Below, piece after piece: positions 36,281 to 46,159 of a stretch of DNA of 64,000 bases. A model generated the notes under the pieces. The model was not told where the DNA came from. It saw only the letters and a list, made by a program, of their open reading frames with translations, and did no database searches. The stretch comes from an uncultured Prevotella sp. (GTDB taxonomy: Bacteria > Bacteroidota > Bacteroidia > Bacteroidales > Bacteroidaceae), in contig CAMJDL010000001.1 of NCBI GenBank assembly GCA_946404405.1, positions 98,199 through 162,198 of the forward strand, in the 5' to 3' direction. The position numbers were made by a program, and so were the translations under genes. The first letter of the stretch is position 1. The number at the start of each line of letters is the position of its first letter.

Positions 36281-38401
36281 TTAATAGCCGGGATTCTGCC
36301 AGAAACCGTCAGTTGTTGCAGTGTACTGTAATACACCATTAGCATCCTGTGCGGCAGGAGCAGTGACTACGTTGGTGCACGATATCATCTGTGCCTCAGG
36401 AATTGGACGGTAGTAGTGGATGGCATTCACATTGTCTTTAGCTTGTCCATTATACTTCTTGACACGCTCGATAAGTGTGTGGGTACGCTTCAGGTCAAAC
36501 CAACGCTGCTGTTCACCGCAGAGCTCAAGGGCACGCTCGTCGAGGATGGTGTTGATGTCAACGGTACCTGTGAGTGAATTGTCCTGACCACTGATGGCAC
36601 GAGCTGCACGAAGCTGGTTCAGTGTTGCTAGGGCGTCGCCACCATTCTGCAACTGACACTCAGCCTTGATGAGGTACATTTCAGCCAAACGGAACACGAT
36701 AGCATCACGAGAAGAAATATCGTGTGTCGGGTACTTGGAATTGTACTGGTCGTCGAGGAACTTCTTCAGACCTGGGTATGACTTCCAACCACCGATGTTG
36801 ACATTGTTGTAGCGATTATCATTATAGACGTCAGAGGTGGCCTTGGCTGTTTGTGTGGGTACGGCCGTCATGTCAGATGAATTATATACGGGGATGTCGC
36901 CACCCGACAGGAACTGGATACGGTAGCGGTTCTTAGCCCAAGCCTGTTTTGCCTGACCCTCTGGAGAGTCACCATCCAGCGGACAGTAGTAGATGGCTGT
37001 GTCACCAGCATTGAAGTAGTTGCCGTCAGCTGCATAGGCCACATCAGGATCTGTCATGAACTGACCCATGTTGGGATAGTGGTTGGGACGGTTACCCTGC
37101 AGTCCATTAGGAATGTTATAGTGGGTCATCATTGTCGCATCACAACGCTGGTCAGTAGTGCGGATGGCTTCAAGTGACTTCCAAAGCCATGGCGTGGTGG
37201 TATATCGTGTAAAACCACGACCATAAGGAGAGTAGAACTTCGCAACTTCGACCTGCTGACCAGTCAGTTTACTCTTGATGCTGGCTGTGCTGGTACCAAG
37301 TACACGGACGAACAGACGGTCATCACCGGTTCCGTTACCGCCGACGTCACCAGAGTTACCATTATTCCACATCGGAACGAACATCAGCAGCATGGCTGAG
37401 CCGCCACGGCTGTAACCGGTACGGGTAATGAGTGAGTTAAATGACAGGTGGCTACCGCTTGAATTCGTCTTATAACGGTAGGGAATACAGTTTTCTGTGG
37501 TCAGGTCATTGTTGTAGGCAACACCCCAAATGGCTTCTTTGTTGTTTTGAATCGCCTCATTATTCATGTTCCAAGTATCGCTATAGCGAGTGTAGAACGA
37601 TGCTCCGCTGTTGTTGATAACTTCTTCTGCAGCAGTTTGGGCTATCTGATACAAGTTGCTATAGCCTTCCACTGCATTGTTGCCTAACCATGAAGCTGCG
37701 TAGAGGGCAACACGAGCCTTCAGAGCGTATGCTGCATAGAGCGTAGCACGTCCCAAATCTCCACCGTCTTTCTTTTTGTCGACGAAATTGGCTGCCTTAA
37801 AGTGATCAATAGCCTCGTCAATATCTGTCAAGATATTCTTGTAGACTGTAGCCTCAGGCACGCGTACTGGTGAAGTCGACTGAGTAGAAACGGGCTCTGT
37901 GTTATAGGGAATAGGTCCCCATGTTGCTACCATCTGAGAGTAGTAAAGTGCGCGTAAGAATTTTACCTCGCCATTGTACTGCTCTTTTTTGAGGTCGGTG
38001 ATATTGCTGTTCAGAGGAATGTACTTTAAGGCGTTATTACAAACGTCAATGGCATCGTAGAACATCTCCCAGTAGTGATCGAGTACGGCATCGTCAGCTG
38101 TGTTGCCGTCTAGCGAACGAGCTGAGAGGTTGTAACTGGTCAGTGACTTTTGCTTGTTGTCGAAGCCTGCCAGGAATAGGTCGCTACCACATTCTGTCAG
38201 ACCAAGACCGGCCTCCTTGCCCCACCAGCCACGTGTGTAGGCATAGCATGATTTTACCAAACCCTCGATACCGCTGACGGTGTTATAGGTCAGGTCAGCC
38301 GTCATTCCCGTCTTATTGTCTTCCTCCAGGAAACTGGAGCAGGATGTGAAGCCTGTAGTCAGTGAGGCGGCTGTTATGATGATTGCAAATATCTTTTTCA
38401 T
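36281..38401 (-). CDS. SusD/RagB-family outer-membrane lipoprotein
   Basis: TSCSSFLEEDNKTGM; RLAEMYLIKAECQLQNGGDALATLNQLRAAR; DERALELCGEQQRWFDLKRTHTLIERV. Confidence 0.93.
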   Translation of the reverse strand: MKKIFAIIITAASLTTGFTSCSSFLEEDNKTGMTADLTYNTVSGIEGLVKSCYAYTRGWWGKEAGLGLTECGSDLFLAGFDNKQKSLTSYNLSARSLDGNTADDAVLDHYWEMFYDAIDVCNNALKYIPLNSNITDLKKEQYNGEVKFLRALYYSQMVATWGPIPYNTEPVSTQSTSPVRVPEATVYKNILTDIDEAIDHFKAANFVDKKKDGGDLGRATLYAAYALKARVALYAASWLGNNAVEGYSNLYQIAQTAAEEVINNSGASFYTRYSDTWNMNNEAIQNNKEAIWGVAYNNDLTTENCIPYRYKTNSSGSHLSFNSLITRTGYSRGGSAMLLMFVPMWNNGNSGDVGGNGTGDDRLFVRVLGTSTASIKSKLTGQQVEVAKFYSPYGRGFTRYTTTPWLWKSLEAIRTTDQRCDATMMTHYNIPNGLQGNRPNHYPNMGQFMTDPDVAYAADGNYFNAGDTAIYYCPLDGDSPEGQAKQAWAKNRYRIQFLSGGDIPVYNSSDMTAVPTQTAKATSDVYNDNRYNNVNIGGWKSYPGLKKFLDDQYNSKYPTHDISSRDAIVFRLAEMYLIKAECQLQNGGDALATLNQLRAARAISGQDNSLTGTVDINTILDERALELCGEQQRWFDLKRTHTLIERVKKYNGQAKDNVNAIHYYRPIPEAQMISCTNVVTAPAAQDANGVLQYTATTDGFWQNPGY

Positions 38402-38470
38402 AATTATCAATTATCTTATCGTTTTTCAAAACGCTTTGTACCTTTAGGTCAAAGAATTATCAATTTTCAA

Positions 38471-41400
38471 TTAAAATGACACGTTCAAGCCAACAATAAC
38501 CTGCTTGGCAAGAGGCCAGTTGATGCTGCCGCCACGCTCTGGGTCGTAGTCGTCGACACTGGCGAAAGTGAAGTAGTTCTTCAGTGAGCAGTAAATCTTA
38601 GCACTTGACATGTGGATGGGCTTCAGCAGCTTCTTGTCGAAGTTATAGCTGAGGGTAATGTCCTTAATCTTGAAGAAGTTGTTCTTCTCATAGAGCAGGG
38701 TAGATGCATACTGAGTGTACAGTTTTGAAAGGTCGGTGTCGTTAGTACCCGGTGAGGGGAACTTGGCACCCGTATTTGTCGGTGTCCAATAGTCGACGTC
38801 TGCCCAGTTGGCATCACCGTCGTTCAGACCCAGGGCATTGTTCTTGTCGAAAGCAAAGTAACCGCCCATACGTGCCATGCACTGGATGCTCAGAGCAAAG
38901 TTCTTATACGTAAAGGTGTTGGTTAAACCGATGATATGGTTAGGTGTACGCTGATAGACACGCTTGTCATCTTCGTTAATCTTACCATCGCCATTGCGGT
39001 CAACAATCTTCAGTGTACCCGGTGTACCATATTTTGTCAGGGGAGCTGTAAAGGTAATGCCTCTATCTGCATACTCCTGAACATATTTCTCATACTCGCC
39101 AACATTCCAGATGCCATTGGTTTCGTAGTCGTAGTAAGCAGACAGTGCCTCGCCTACGATGAGAGCGGTTGTGCCGTCAATGTTGCGCTCCAAGCCATCA
39201 GCTAGTTTTACAATCTCATCCGTTGAGTGAGTGTAGCTGGCATTAATGTCCCATGAGAAGTCCTTTGTCTTGACAGCCAATGCATTAATACCGATTTCGA
39301 TACCGCTGCCCTTCGACTCACCGATGTTTGACAAAACGGAGGTGAATACTGATGAGGCAGGAGCACTCTTGTAGTAGAGCAAATCCTTGGTCTTGGTGCT
39401 GTAGTAGTCGATTGTTCCATTGATGCGACCGCCGATAATGCCAAAGTCCAAACCAATATTAATAGAACTGGTGGTTTCCCACGACAGGTCGGTATTGCTC
39501 ATTGACATGGGGATGAACGAGTCACTGGAACCTGGTGTTGTGGCACTTACGGTAGCTAGTGTCTGATAAGGGTTTACGGCAGCATTACCAGAGATACCCC
39601 AAGCCAGGCGCAGTTTCAGATTGTCGAGCCAAGACTTTGTGCCTTCCATAAACTTCTCCTCGGAAATACGCCAACCTGCACTCAAAGAGGGGAAGTATCC
39701 CCACTTCTTGCCTTCTGCCAAAACAGACGAACCGTCAGCACGCAGCGAAGCAGAGAAGAGGTACTTGTCCATCAGTGTGTAGTTGACACGACCGAAGAAC
39801 GACAACATAGCCTGTTTTGTGTAAGATGATGTGGCTGTCTGGTCAGATGAGATCTTTGTTACATCATAGAATTCCTGATTGTAGTAGTGCTCTTTACCTG
39901 CGGTACCGCTGTAGCCCAGACCCTCACGGACATCCTGACGCAATTCGTGACCAAGAAGGAAGTTCAGGTCATGGATGTTGTTGAGTTTCAGATTGTAGTT
40001 GGCGGTGTTCTGCCAAGTAAGAATAGTCCAGGCATCCCATGCGTTAGATATATAAGTAGTAGAAGGAGCCTGATAGCGTCCAGCAGACTGGTAGTCATTA
40101 TACTGTCCAACACGACGGTTGCGGCGGTCGACAGCTACCTGAGACTTGAGTGTCAGGCCAGTAATCGGTGTAATCTGTAAATAGGCACTGCCAATAAAGC
40201 GGGTGCTCTCAATATGGTTTGTGAAATTGTCGCCTTCGTCCATCAAGGGGTTGACGTGAGCTGGATACCATACGTTTGGCGTCTCGTTGATGCTACCGTC
40301 TTCCTTGTATGCCTTTGTGATGCTGGTCATCTTTCGTGCGGCATTGAATACCGATGCGTTGCGGGCGTTGTGACTACGGTATGTAAAAGCAGTAGAACCA
40401 CCCACCTTAAAATATTTGTTGATGACGTGATCAATGTTTAGACGACCATTATAGCGGTCCATGGCATCGTGCTTCAAGAGACCTTTGTCGTACATGGCTG
40501 CCAATGACACAGAGAAGTTGGTCTTCTCATTACCACCGCTGACGCTTGCCTCATAGTTCTGTGAGGTAGTGTTCTCCAGGATGGTATCATACCAATCGGT
40601 ATAGTCACCATTGGCTATCAAGTCAACCACCTTATAATTATCATTGCCGGCAATAGTCGTAGCACCGAAGACTTCGTCCAGAGATACGTTTGATGTACCC
40701 CAGTTGCCAGAAGCCAGATCAGCCTTGTAGTTGGCGCGGTCGATCCAGCGCTGCACCTCTGTTTGACCAGACATACTCTTGACAGCAGACGTAGGTGACT
40801 TGAATGACAGATATGCTGAGAAGTTAACACGTGTCTTGCCTGCCGAGCCACGCTTAGTTGTAATAATGATGACACCATTAGCACCCTTTGTACCGTAGAT
40901 AGCAGTAGATGAGGCATCTTTCAAAATATCCATAGACTCGATATCGCCGGCAGGAATGTCAAGTGCACCGCTGTACTCCACACCGTCTACGATTATCAGT
41001 GGTGAGTTGCTTGCTGTGATGGAACGGTTACCACGTAATTTGATGCTGACGTCCGATCCAGCCTGACCGTCTCCTGACAGCAGGTCAAGACCAGGCACCT
41101 TAGCCTGCATGGCTTGCATGGCATTAGGCGCAGCCACCTGTGCAATGTCGTCCTGCTTGATGCTGGCTACAGCACCTGTCAGGTCTTTTTTCTTCATCGT
41201 TCCGTAACCAACGACAACGAGTTCGTCAAGACCCATGGCATCTTCTTCCATGGTGATGTTGAAACTGTTCTTCCCGGCAATACTGATTTTCTGGTCTTTG
41301 TAGCCGATATAAGAGATCTTTAGAGTGCCCTTTTCTGGCACACTAGTGATTTTGAAGTTACCGTCAATGTCGGTGATGCCACCAATAGTGGTACCGTCTA

Positions 41401-41530
41401 CGATAACACTCACGCCAATCATTGGTTCACCAGTCTTATCCTTGACCGTACCAGTGACTGACTTTTGGGCGAAGCCCGTTAGCCATAGCATGCAAAGCAG
41501 CAAGGCTAAAAGAAATCTTCTTTTTTGCAT
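38471..41530 (-). CDS. SusC/RagA-family TonB-linked outer-membrane transporter
   Basis: Start at MQKRRFLLALLLCMLWLTGFAQ; MGLDELVVVGYGTMKKKDLTGAVASI; DILKDASSTAIYGTKGANGVIIITTKRG. Confidence 0.95.
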   Translation of the reverse strand: MQKRRFLLALLLCMLWLTGFAQKSVTGTVKDKTGEPMIGVSVIVDGTTIGGITDIDGNFKITSVPEKGTLKISYIGYKDQKISIAGKNSFNITMEEDAMGLDELVVVGYGTMKKKDLTGAVASIKQDDIAQVAAPNAMQAMQAKVPGLDLLSGDGQAGSDVSIKLRGNRSITASNSPLIIVDGVEYSGALDIPAGDIESMDILKDASSTAIYGTKGANGVIIITTKRGSAGKTRVNFSAYLSFKSPTSAVKSMSGQTEVQRWIDRANYKADLASGNWGTSNVSLDEVFGATTIAGNDNYKVVDLIANGDYTDWYDTILENTTSQNYEASVSGGNEKTNFSVSLAAMYDKGLLKHDAMDRYNGRLNIDHVINKYFKVGGSTAFTYRSHNARNASVFNAARKMTSITKAYKEDGSINETPNVWYPAHVNPLMDEGDNFTNHIESTRFIGSAYLQITPITGLTLKSQVAVDRRNRRVGQYNDYQSAGRYQAPSTTYISNAWDAWTILTWQNTANYNLKLNNIHDLNFLLGHELRQDVREGLGYSGTAGKEHYYNQEFYDVTKISSDQTATSSYTKQAMLSFFGRVNYTLMDKYLFSASLRADGSSVLAEGKKWGYFPSLSAGWRISEEKFMEGTKSWLDNLKLRLAWGISGNAAVNPYQTLATVSATTPGSSDSFIPMSMSNTDLSWETTSSINIGLDFGIIGGRINGTIDYYSTKTKDLLYYKSAPASSVFTSVLSNIGESKGSGIEIGINALAVKTKDFSWDINASYTHSTDEIVKLADGLERNIDGTTALIVGEALSAYYDYETNGIWNVGEYEKYVQEYADRGITFTAPLTKYGTPGTLKIVDRNGDGKINEDDKRVYQRTPNHIIGLTNTFTYKNFALSIQCMARMGGYFAFDKNNALGLNDGDANWADVDYWTPTNTGAKFPSPGTNDTDLSKLYTQYASTLLYEKNNFFKIKDITLSYNFDKKLLKPIHMSSAKIYCSLKNYFTFASVDDYDPERGGSINWPLAKQVIVGLNVSF

Positions 41531-41579
41531 TTTAAATGAATTTAGGTTTGTTTTTTGTAGTGTAGTTATAAAACTGATG

Positions 41580-41645
41580 CAAAGGTAAGGCTTTTTAACC
41601 AATTGAACAAAATATAACAGATTTTATTCTTCGTAAACGATTACG
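41580..41645 (-). promoter_or_regulatory. SusC promoter with LacI-type palindrome
   Basis: CAAAGGTA (41580-41587); CGTAAACGATTACG (41632-41645), offset 45. Confidence 0.7.
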
Positions 41646-41661
41646 AATTTTTACGTAAAAA

Positions 41662-41694
41662 AAAGAGTGAGAAGCAAAACTCCTCACTCTCTTT
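41662..41694. terminator. Terminator after small lipoprotein gene
   Basis: AAAGAGTGAG ... CTCACTCTCTTT preceded by poly-A on plus strand. Confidence 0.75.
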
Positions 41695-41711
41695 CATTGT
41701 ATAATAGTGTG

Positions 41712-41885
41712 TTACAGACCTGGTGCGTATGCAGGTTGGTCGGTCACAGTCTCAAAAGGATTATCGACATTCGTTGAGTCCTGGGCTTCGACGGATGGTT
41801 CGGGATTGGGATTATCCTCAATACTGCATGCTGTCACTGCCATGGCGGCAAAGACGGCGCAAATTAATATCTTAGCTTTATTCAT
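41712..41885 (-). CDS. 57-aa small lipoprotein, absent from ORF track
   Basis: ATG at 41885 to TAA at 41712; MNKAKILICAVFAAMAVTACSIEDNPNPEPSVEAQDSTNVDNPFETVTDQPAYAPGL; lipobox AVTAC. Confidence 0.75.
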   Translation of the reverse strand: MNKAKILICAVFAAMAVTACSIEDNPNPEPSVEAQDSTNVDNPFETVTDQPAYAPGL

Positions 41886-41894
41886 AACGTACGC

Positions 41895-44800
41895 TTATTT
41901 AATAACTATTTTGCCATTTACGATATACAGACCCTTTGTAGGCTGCGCTACACGCTGACCGTTAAGGTTGTAGTACTGCTGAACGTTGAACGTTGAACGT
42001 TGAACGTCGTTGATGCCTGTTGCCTCACCACTTAAGAGATAGTTGAATGCGGGAGCACTCTGACCAACCTTAGGAACGGCGAGCCATGCACGATGAGCCT
42101 CAATCTGGAAGGCGGCACCGTCGGCAGCACCCCAGAACCAACCAAACGTGTTGGACAGTTCGGTATTGCTTGGACCGTAGCTGAGCTTGTAGAACCAACT
42201 GCTCTCGTCGGCTGTCGTGGTAGTAGCCTCGTCGCTACCCTTCAACAGGTTGACGGGAATGTAGTAAGCAGAAGCGTTATTCGTTGACTTGAGCGTGATG
42301 TCGCCACCCGTGTTGTTGTCAGACTTCAGCATAACGGCTGTACCAGAAGTGATAGCACTGTTCAGTTCCTGATAAGTCAGGGCATCGGCAGTAGCAGCTG
42401 TCACGATGTAGGCCTTAACGCCCTCTGGCAATGTATAGCTGCGCTTCGAATCGTAGAAGGTAGCATAGCCCTTCTTAGACAGGGTAACGGTAGTCAATAC
42501 AGGTATTTCGGTCACTTCACTCATACCACCCATGGCATTGACGGCGCGAACCGCATAGCTGGCAGAAGCATCGTCAACGGTATATGTAGCAGAAGTGGTA
42601 AATGCAACCAGTTTGCCATCCTTGAACACAGCCCACTGCTGAGCACCGTTGGCCTCCCATGTCAGAGTTGTACCGTTGAGCTTTGCGTTGGTAGGAGCAG
42701 CAGCCTGCTTGGCAAGTGCGGCGGGATCCCACTTCTTGTCAGCATTCTCAGAGAACATCTTTTCGTAGCTGTAGTTGGCAGCTTCGTCAGCAGAGATGAT
42801 GGTCTCGAAAGTGCCGCCATGTGAATTGATCTTGTTGCTGGCAGGTGTGATGTTGTTGGCAGCTTCGTCCATGGTGTTGAACTCACCGAACAGTTTCGGA
42901 TCCTTGTTGTTCATACCCTTCTCAATCCAACGAGTGCTGATGATGGTCTTGGCAGCGTTGGCGTCGAGTGTGGTGTTCAGATAAACAGTGATAGGTTCGT
43001 TCTGCCAGGTACGTCCGAGGTTCCAGTTGCCCTTACCATTGGCAAGGTCAACAATCTTACAACCATCGAAGACATAACCGAACTTAGTGTTGGTGGTAGG
43101 AGCCACAACGGTACGGCTACCTGTTCCGTTCAGGGCACGAGGCTCCAGTGAGATAGTGGTGTTCTGGAAACGGATGTCGCCACCACCGCAGATGAAGTCA
43201 ACTGTACCGTGGATGTCGCAGTTTTCCCAGTAAGCCTGCTGGCTGCTGTTTGAGCTGTAGTAGGTGTCCTGATAAGAAAGCATGCGAACGTTCTTACCGA
43301 TGGTGCGGTTACCAGCATCCTGGATGACGGCAGCACGACCGGCTGAACCAGCGCTGTAGTAGTCGAGTGCATTCTTCAGTGTCAAATCCTGCATATAGAG
43401 GTTGGTACCACTGATGTCGAACATGTCGGCCTTGCCCAGACCCTCGATGGACTTGTCGGGTGTGGTTACGATGATAGTGCCGTCCATGGACTCGCCAATC
43501 AGTGAGATGTTGTGGCCGCTGATAGTCGTCTTGACGGTAGCGTCAAGGTCGTAGGTGCCATTGGGCACGAAGATGAATGCACGGGCTGCATCCTTGCTGG
43601 CATTCTTGCCATTTACCACGTCGAGGACGTCGAGCAGACTGCCTGCATCGCCAGCCTTGACAAAGTACCAGTCGCCATCGCTGTCGAAGTTAACCTCGGC
43701 GGTGTTCACAATCTTCACGCCGTGGATGTACATCTCGCCACCGCACTGCATCTCCAGTGTCAGTGTGCCAGCCTCGCCCTCATAATTATAGACAGCAGTA
43801 CCACCGTCGCCGTCGGCCTTACCATCAAGCGTTGCCAGTGTCTGGTCGCCCTTCTTTACAAGGATACCTGTGCCAGAACCATACTGGCAGAGTGTGACTG
43901 TAATGGTAGCCTTCGGACCTACAAGCAGGTCAACGGTGTTGCCGTTCTTGAAGGCCCAACCGTGCTGTGCATCGTGCCAGTAGAAGCCGTCGCCTGCGGG
44001 GTTGAAGGCCTCATGGTCCTCAGCATAGAAGAACTTGTCGGCCAAGTCGAAGATGTACTTCTTATGGGTGCTGGGCACCTCCATCTCAGTCTGTATAGCG
44101 TAGAGCTTGGTATCGGCCGTGATGACGTCCTCTGTAGTGAACTTCTCACCTAGGATGTTGGCCTTAAACCAACCACGAGCCTTGTAGCCGTCCTTGGTGG
44201 CAGCTGCTTCATTGATGTTATAGGCAAATGCACCGATGGTGGCATCTTCCTCGACAGCCTGTGTAGCCAGTACGCTGCCGTCAACACCGATATACTCCAG
44301 CTTATAGTCTGGTTTGAAAATGACGTTCAGCACATAGTCCATCTTTGTATCGCCAGCAGTCATTGGGATGGTAACGGTGCAAGCCTTGTCCTTCTCCTCG
44401 TAGGTAATAGTGCCTACTTCACCAGTGGTAGCAGTGACATCGGTCAGTGGGTTGCTTGCGCTAACCATAGCCTCCTTCTTCGACAGTTTTAGTGTTGCTT
44501 CATACAGTTCGCCAAATACGTCCTCGACAGCATATTCGTTGCCATTGACCTTGAACGATGCCAATACAGGAACATCCTTTTCCGTGCCATTGAGGATACC
44601 CTCGATGACGATATCTGCCAGACCAATCTGCTTGCCAGCTTGCAGTTTGTAGAGGTAGAGCTTCAGTCCGCAAAGACCTTCACCAGCTGTGGCACCAGTG
44701 ATGTCATAGCTCTTGACCGTATTCTTACCAGAGTTGTTACGCTCGGGCTGGATACTCTTTTCTAATTCAACAGTTGTTCCGTCAGGATTCTGCCAATAGA

Positions 44801-46016
44801 CATCGATCAGACCATTGTCGGTACCGAAGCGGTTTGCCTTGAAGCCAACCTTGGTCGGTGTAAAGGTGAAACCAGGTTTCGGATTGATGATGAAACTGAC
44901 AACATCGGCATCGGTCAGATTGTCGTTATGCTGTTCAGCAGGTGTCAGACGTGTCTCTGTTGCATCGACATAGGTCGTCTTATCCTGAACACTCCAGTTG
45001 CTTCCTATCGTTACCTTGCTCGACAGGAAGTAGTCGGCATTCGAGAAAGTCGCTTTCTGTCCCTCGGTACCCTCACCGAATGGGAATGTAGCTGTAGCGG
45101 GCTCGTTGTTGAGCGTAATCTTCTCCTTCGGTGCATACTGCACTACGGAGAGTGACTTGAAGTAGTTGTTGTCGTTGGTGGACTTCACAGCTACATAGCC
45201 AGCTTCAACGTCGCTGAGCTTAGCCTTGTAGGTGTTCTCGTTGTTCAGTTCAGCACCGCCAGCGATGGTATAATACGAATAGCCGGGATAGCCAACAACC
45301 GTGATAAGGTCGCCGGCATTCTTGACGGGAATCTTGAAAACAGCACCCGTACGTACCTGAATGTTGTCGCCATTGTTACGGAACGAAGCACCGTTGGCTT
45401 CAACCTTCATCTTCAGACCATTCTTCTCGATAGCCTCTACTTCGCCAGCCTCACTGCTGCCAGAGAGTGCCACCGTAGCATCCATGACATCTTTGTTGGC
45501 ATAGCTCCATGTACCGGTTACGTCCTGAGCCACAGGTTCGCCTTTAGGACCATTGGGATCCTGTGTCACTTCAATGGCAATGAGATACTGCCCCTTGTTG
45601 ACGATCTCGACAAAGCCTTGAGCCACTTCGTTGGCCGTAGCAGTATGAGAGGTAATGGCATCTGTAGCATCCGTTCCGCCAATGGAATAGGCGAAATAGG
45701 GAGATGCGTAGCCCGTTACCTTTACCACGTCATTGATGCTCAGTACAGGAACTTGGAAAACGACCCCATTACCTGTCTGAATGCTGTTCCCATTGTCACG
45801 GATAGTCTGTCCGTTGGCGTTTACAGTTAGTAGCACGCCATTCTTCTCAACAGCTGCAATTGTTCCAGCCTCACTTTTGCCAGAGAGTGCTGTCACGGCA
45901 GCCACCACTTCAGCATTAGTGAAGTCCCATTTGGCAGTAACCGTCTCTGCCTTACCCACTAACGTCAGTATTAGCAGGAGGCACAGAGTGCCAATTCTAA
46001 GTAAGTAATTCTTCAT
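41895..46016 (-). CDS. Secreted multidomain pectinesterase (CE8)
   Basis: YQDTYYSSNSSQQAYWENCDIHGTVDFICGGGD; LGRTWQNEP; signal peptide; tag YYNLNGQRVAQPTKGLYIVNGKIVIK. Confidence 0.88.
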   Translation of the reverse strand: MKNYLLRIGTLCLLLILTLVGKAETVTAKWDFTNAEVVAAVTALSGKSEAGTIAAVEKNGVLLTVNANGQTIRDNGNSIQTGNGVVFQVPVLSINDVVKVTGYASPYFAYSIGGTDATDAITSHTATANEVAQGFVEIVNKGQYLIAIEVTQDPNGPKGEPVAQDVTGTWSYANKDVMDATVALSGSSEAGEVEAIEKNGLKMKVEANGASFRNNGDNIQVRTGAVFKIPVKNAGDLITVVGYPGYSYYTIAGGAELNNENTYKAKLSDVEAGYVAVKSTNDNNYFKSLSVVQYAPKEKITLNNEPATATFPFGEGTEGQKATFSNADYFLSSKVTIGSNWSVQDKTTYVDATETRLTPAEQHNDNLTDADVVSFIINPKPGFTFTPTKVGFKANRFGTDNGLIDVYWQNPDGTTVELEKSIQPERNNSGKNTVKSYDITGATAGEGLCGLKLYLYKLQAGKQIGLADIVIEGILNGTEKDVPVLASFKVNGNEYAVEDVFGELYEATLKLSKKEAMVSASNPLTDVTATTGEVGTITYEEKDKACTVTIPMTAGDTKMDYVLNVIFKPDYKLEYIGVDGSVLATQAVEEDATIGAFAYNINEAAATKDGYKARGWFKANILGEKFTTEDVITADTKLYAIQTEMEVPSTHKKYIFDLADKFFYAEDHEAFNPAGDGFYWHDAQHGWAFKNGNTVDLLVGPKATITVTLCQYGSGTGILVKKGDQTLATLDGKADGDGGTAVYNYEGEAGTLTLEMQCGGEMYIHGVKIVNTAEVNFDSDGDWYFVKAGDAGSLLDVLDVVNGKNASKDAARAFIFVPNGTYDLDATVKTTISGHNISLIGESMDGTIIVTTPDKSIEGLGKADMFDISGTNLYMQDLTLKNALDYYSAGSAGRAAVIQDAGNRTIGKNVRMLSYQDTYYSSNSSQQAYWENCDIHGTVDFICGGGDIRFQNTTISLEPRALNGTGSRTVVAPTTNTKFGYVFDGCKIVDLANGKGNWNLGRTWQNEPITVYLNTTLDANAAKTIISTRWIEKGMNNKDPKLFGEFNTMDEAANNITPASNKINSHGGTFETIISADEAANYSYEKMFSENADKKWDPAALAKQAAAPTNAKLNGTTLTWEANGAQQWAVFKDGKLVAFTTSATYTVDDASASYAVRAVNAMGGMSEVTEIPVLTTVTLSKKGYATFYDSKRSYTLPEGVKAYIVTAATADALTYQELNSAITSGTAVMLKSDNNTGGDITLKSTNNASAYYIPVNLLKGSDEATTTTADESSWFYKLSYGPSNTELSNTFGWFWGAADGAAFQIEAHRAWLAVPKVGQSAPAFNYLLSGEATGINDVQRSTFNVQQYYNLNGQRVAQPTKGLYIVNGKIVIK
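41980..42007. repeat. Heptanucleotide repeat (TGAACGT)x4 in coding linker before the C-terminal tag
   Basis: TGAACGT TGAACGT TGAACGT TGAACGT; coding strand ACGTTCA is stop-free in all frames. Confidence 0.95.
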
Positions 46017-46076
46017 AAATGTTTTGCTTTAAGTTAACTATTGTAAAGATTAATGTTCGCGTAATGGTTTATGCTG

Positions 46077-46152
46077 CAAAGATACGTTTTTTTTGTGAAA
46101 GAATATCTCCTTTAATTAATTTTTAATGTCAAAACAGTCGTAAACGTTTACG
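46077..46152 (-). promoter_or_regulatory. CE8 promoter with perfect LacI-type palindrome
   Basis: CAAAGATA (46077-46084); CGTAAACGTTTACG (46139-46152), offset 55. Confidence 0.72.
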
Positions 46153-46159
46153 TAATAAT

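Noticed and set aside
41980-42007. Heptamer tract as transcription-factor site
   Set aside because: It is inside the coding region and its period, stop-free translation and position fit a coding repeat better.
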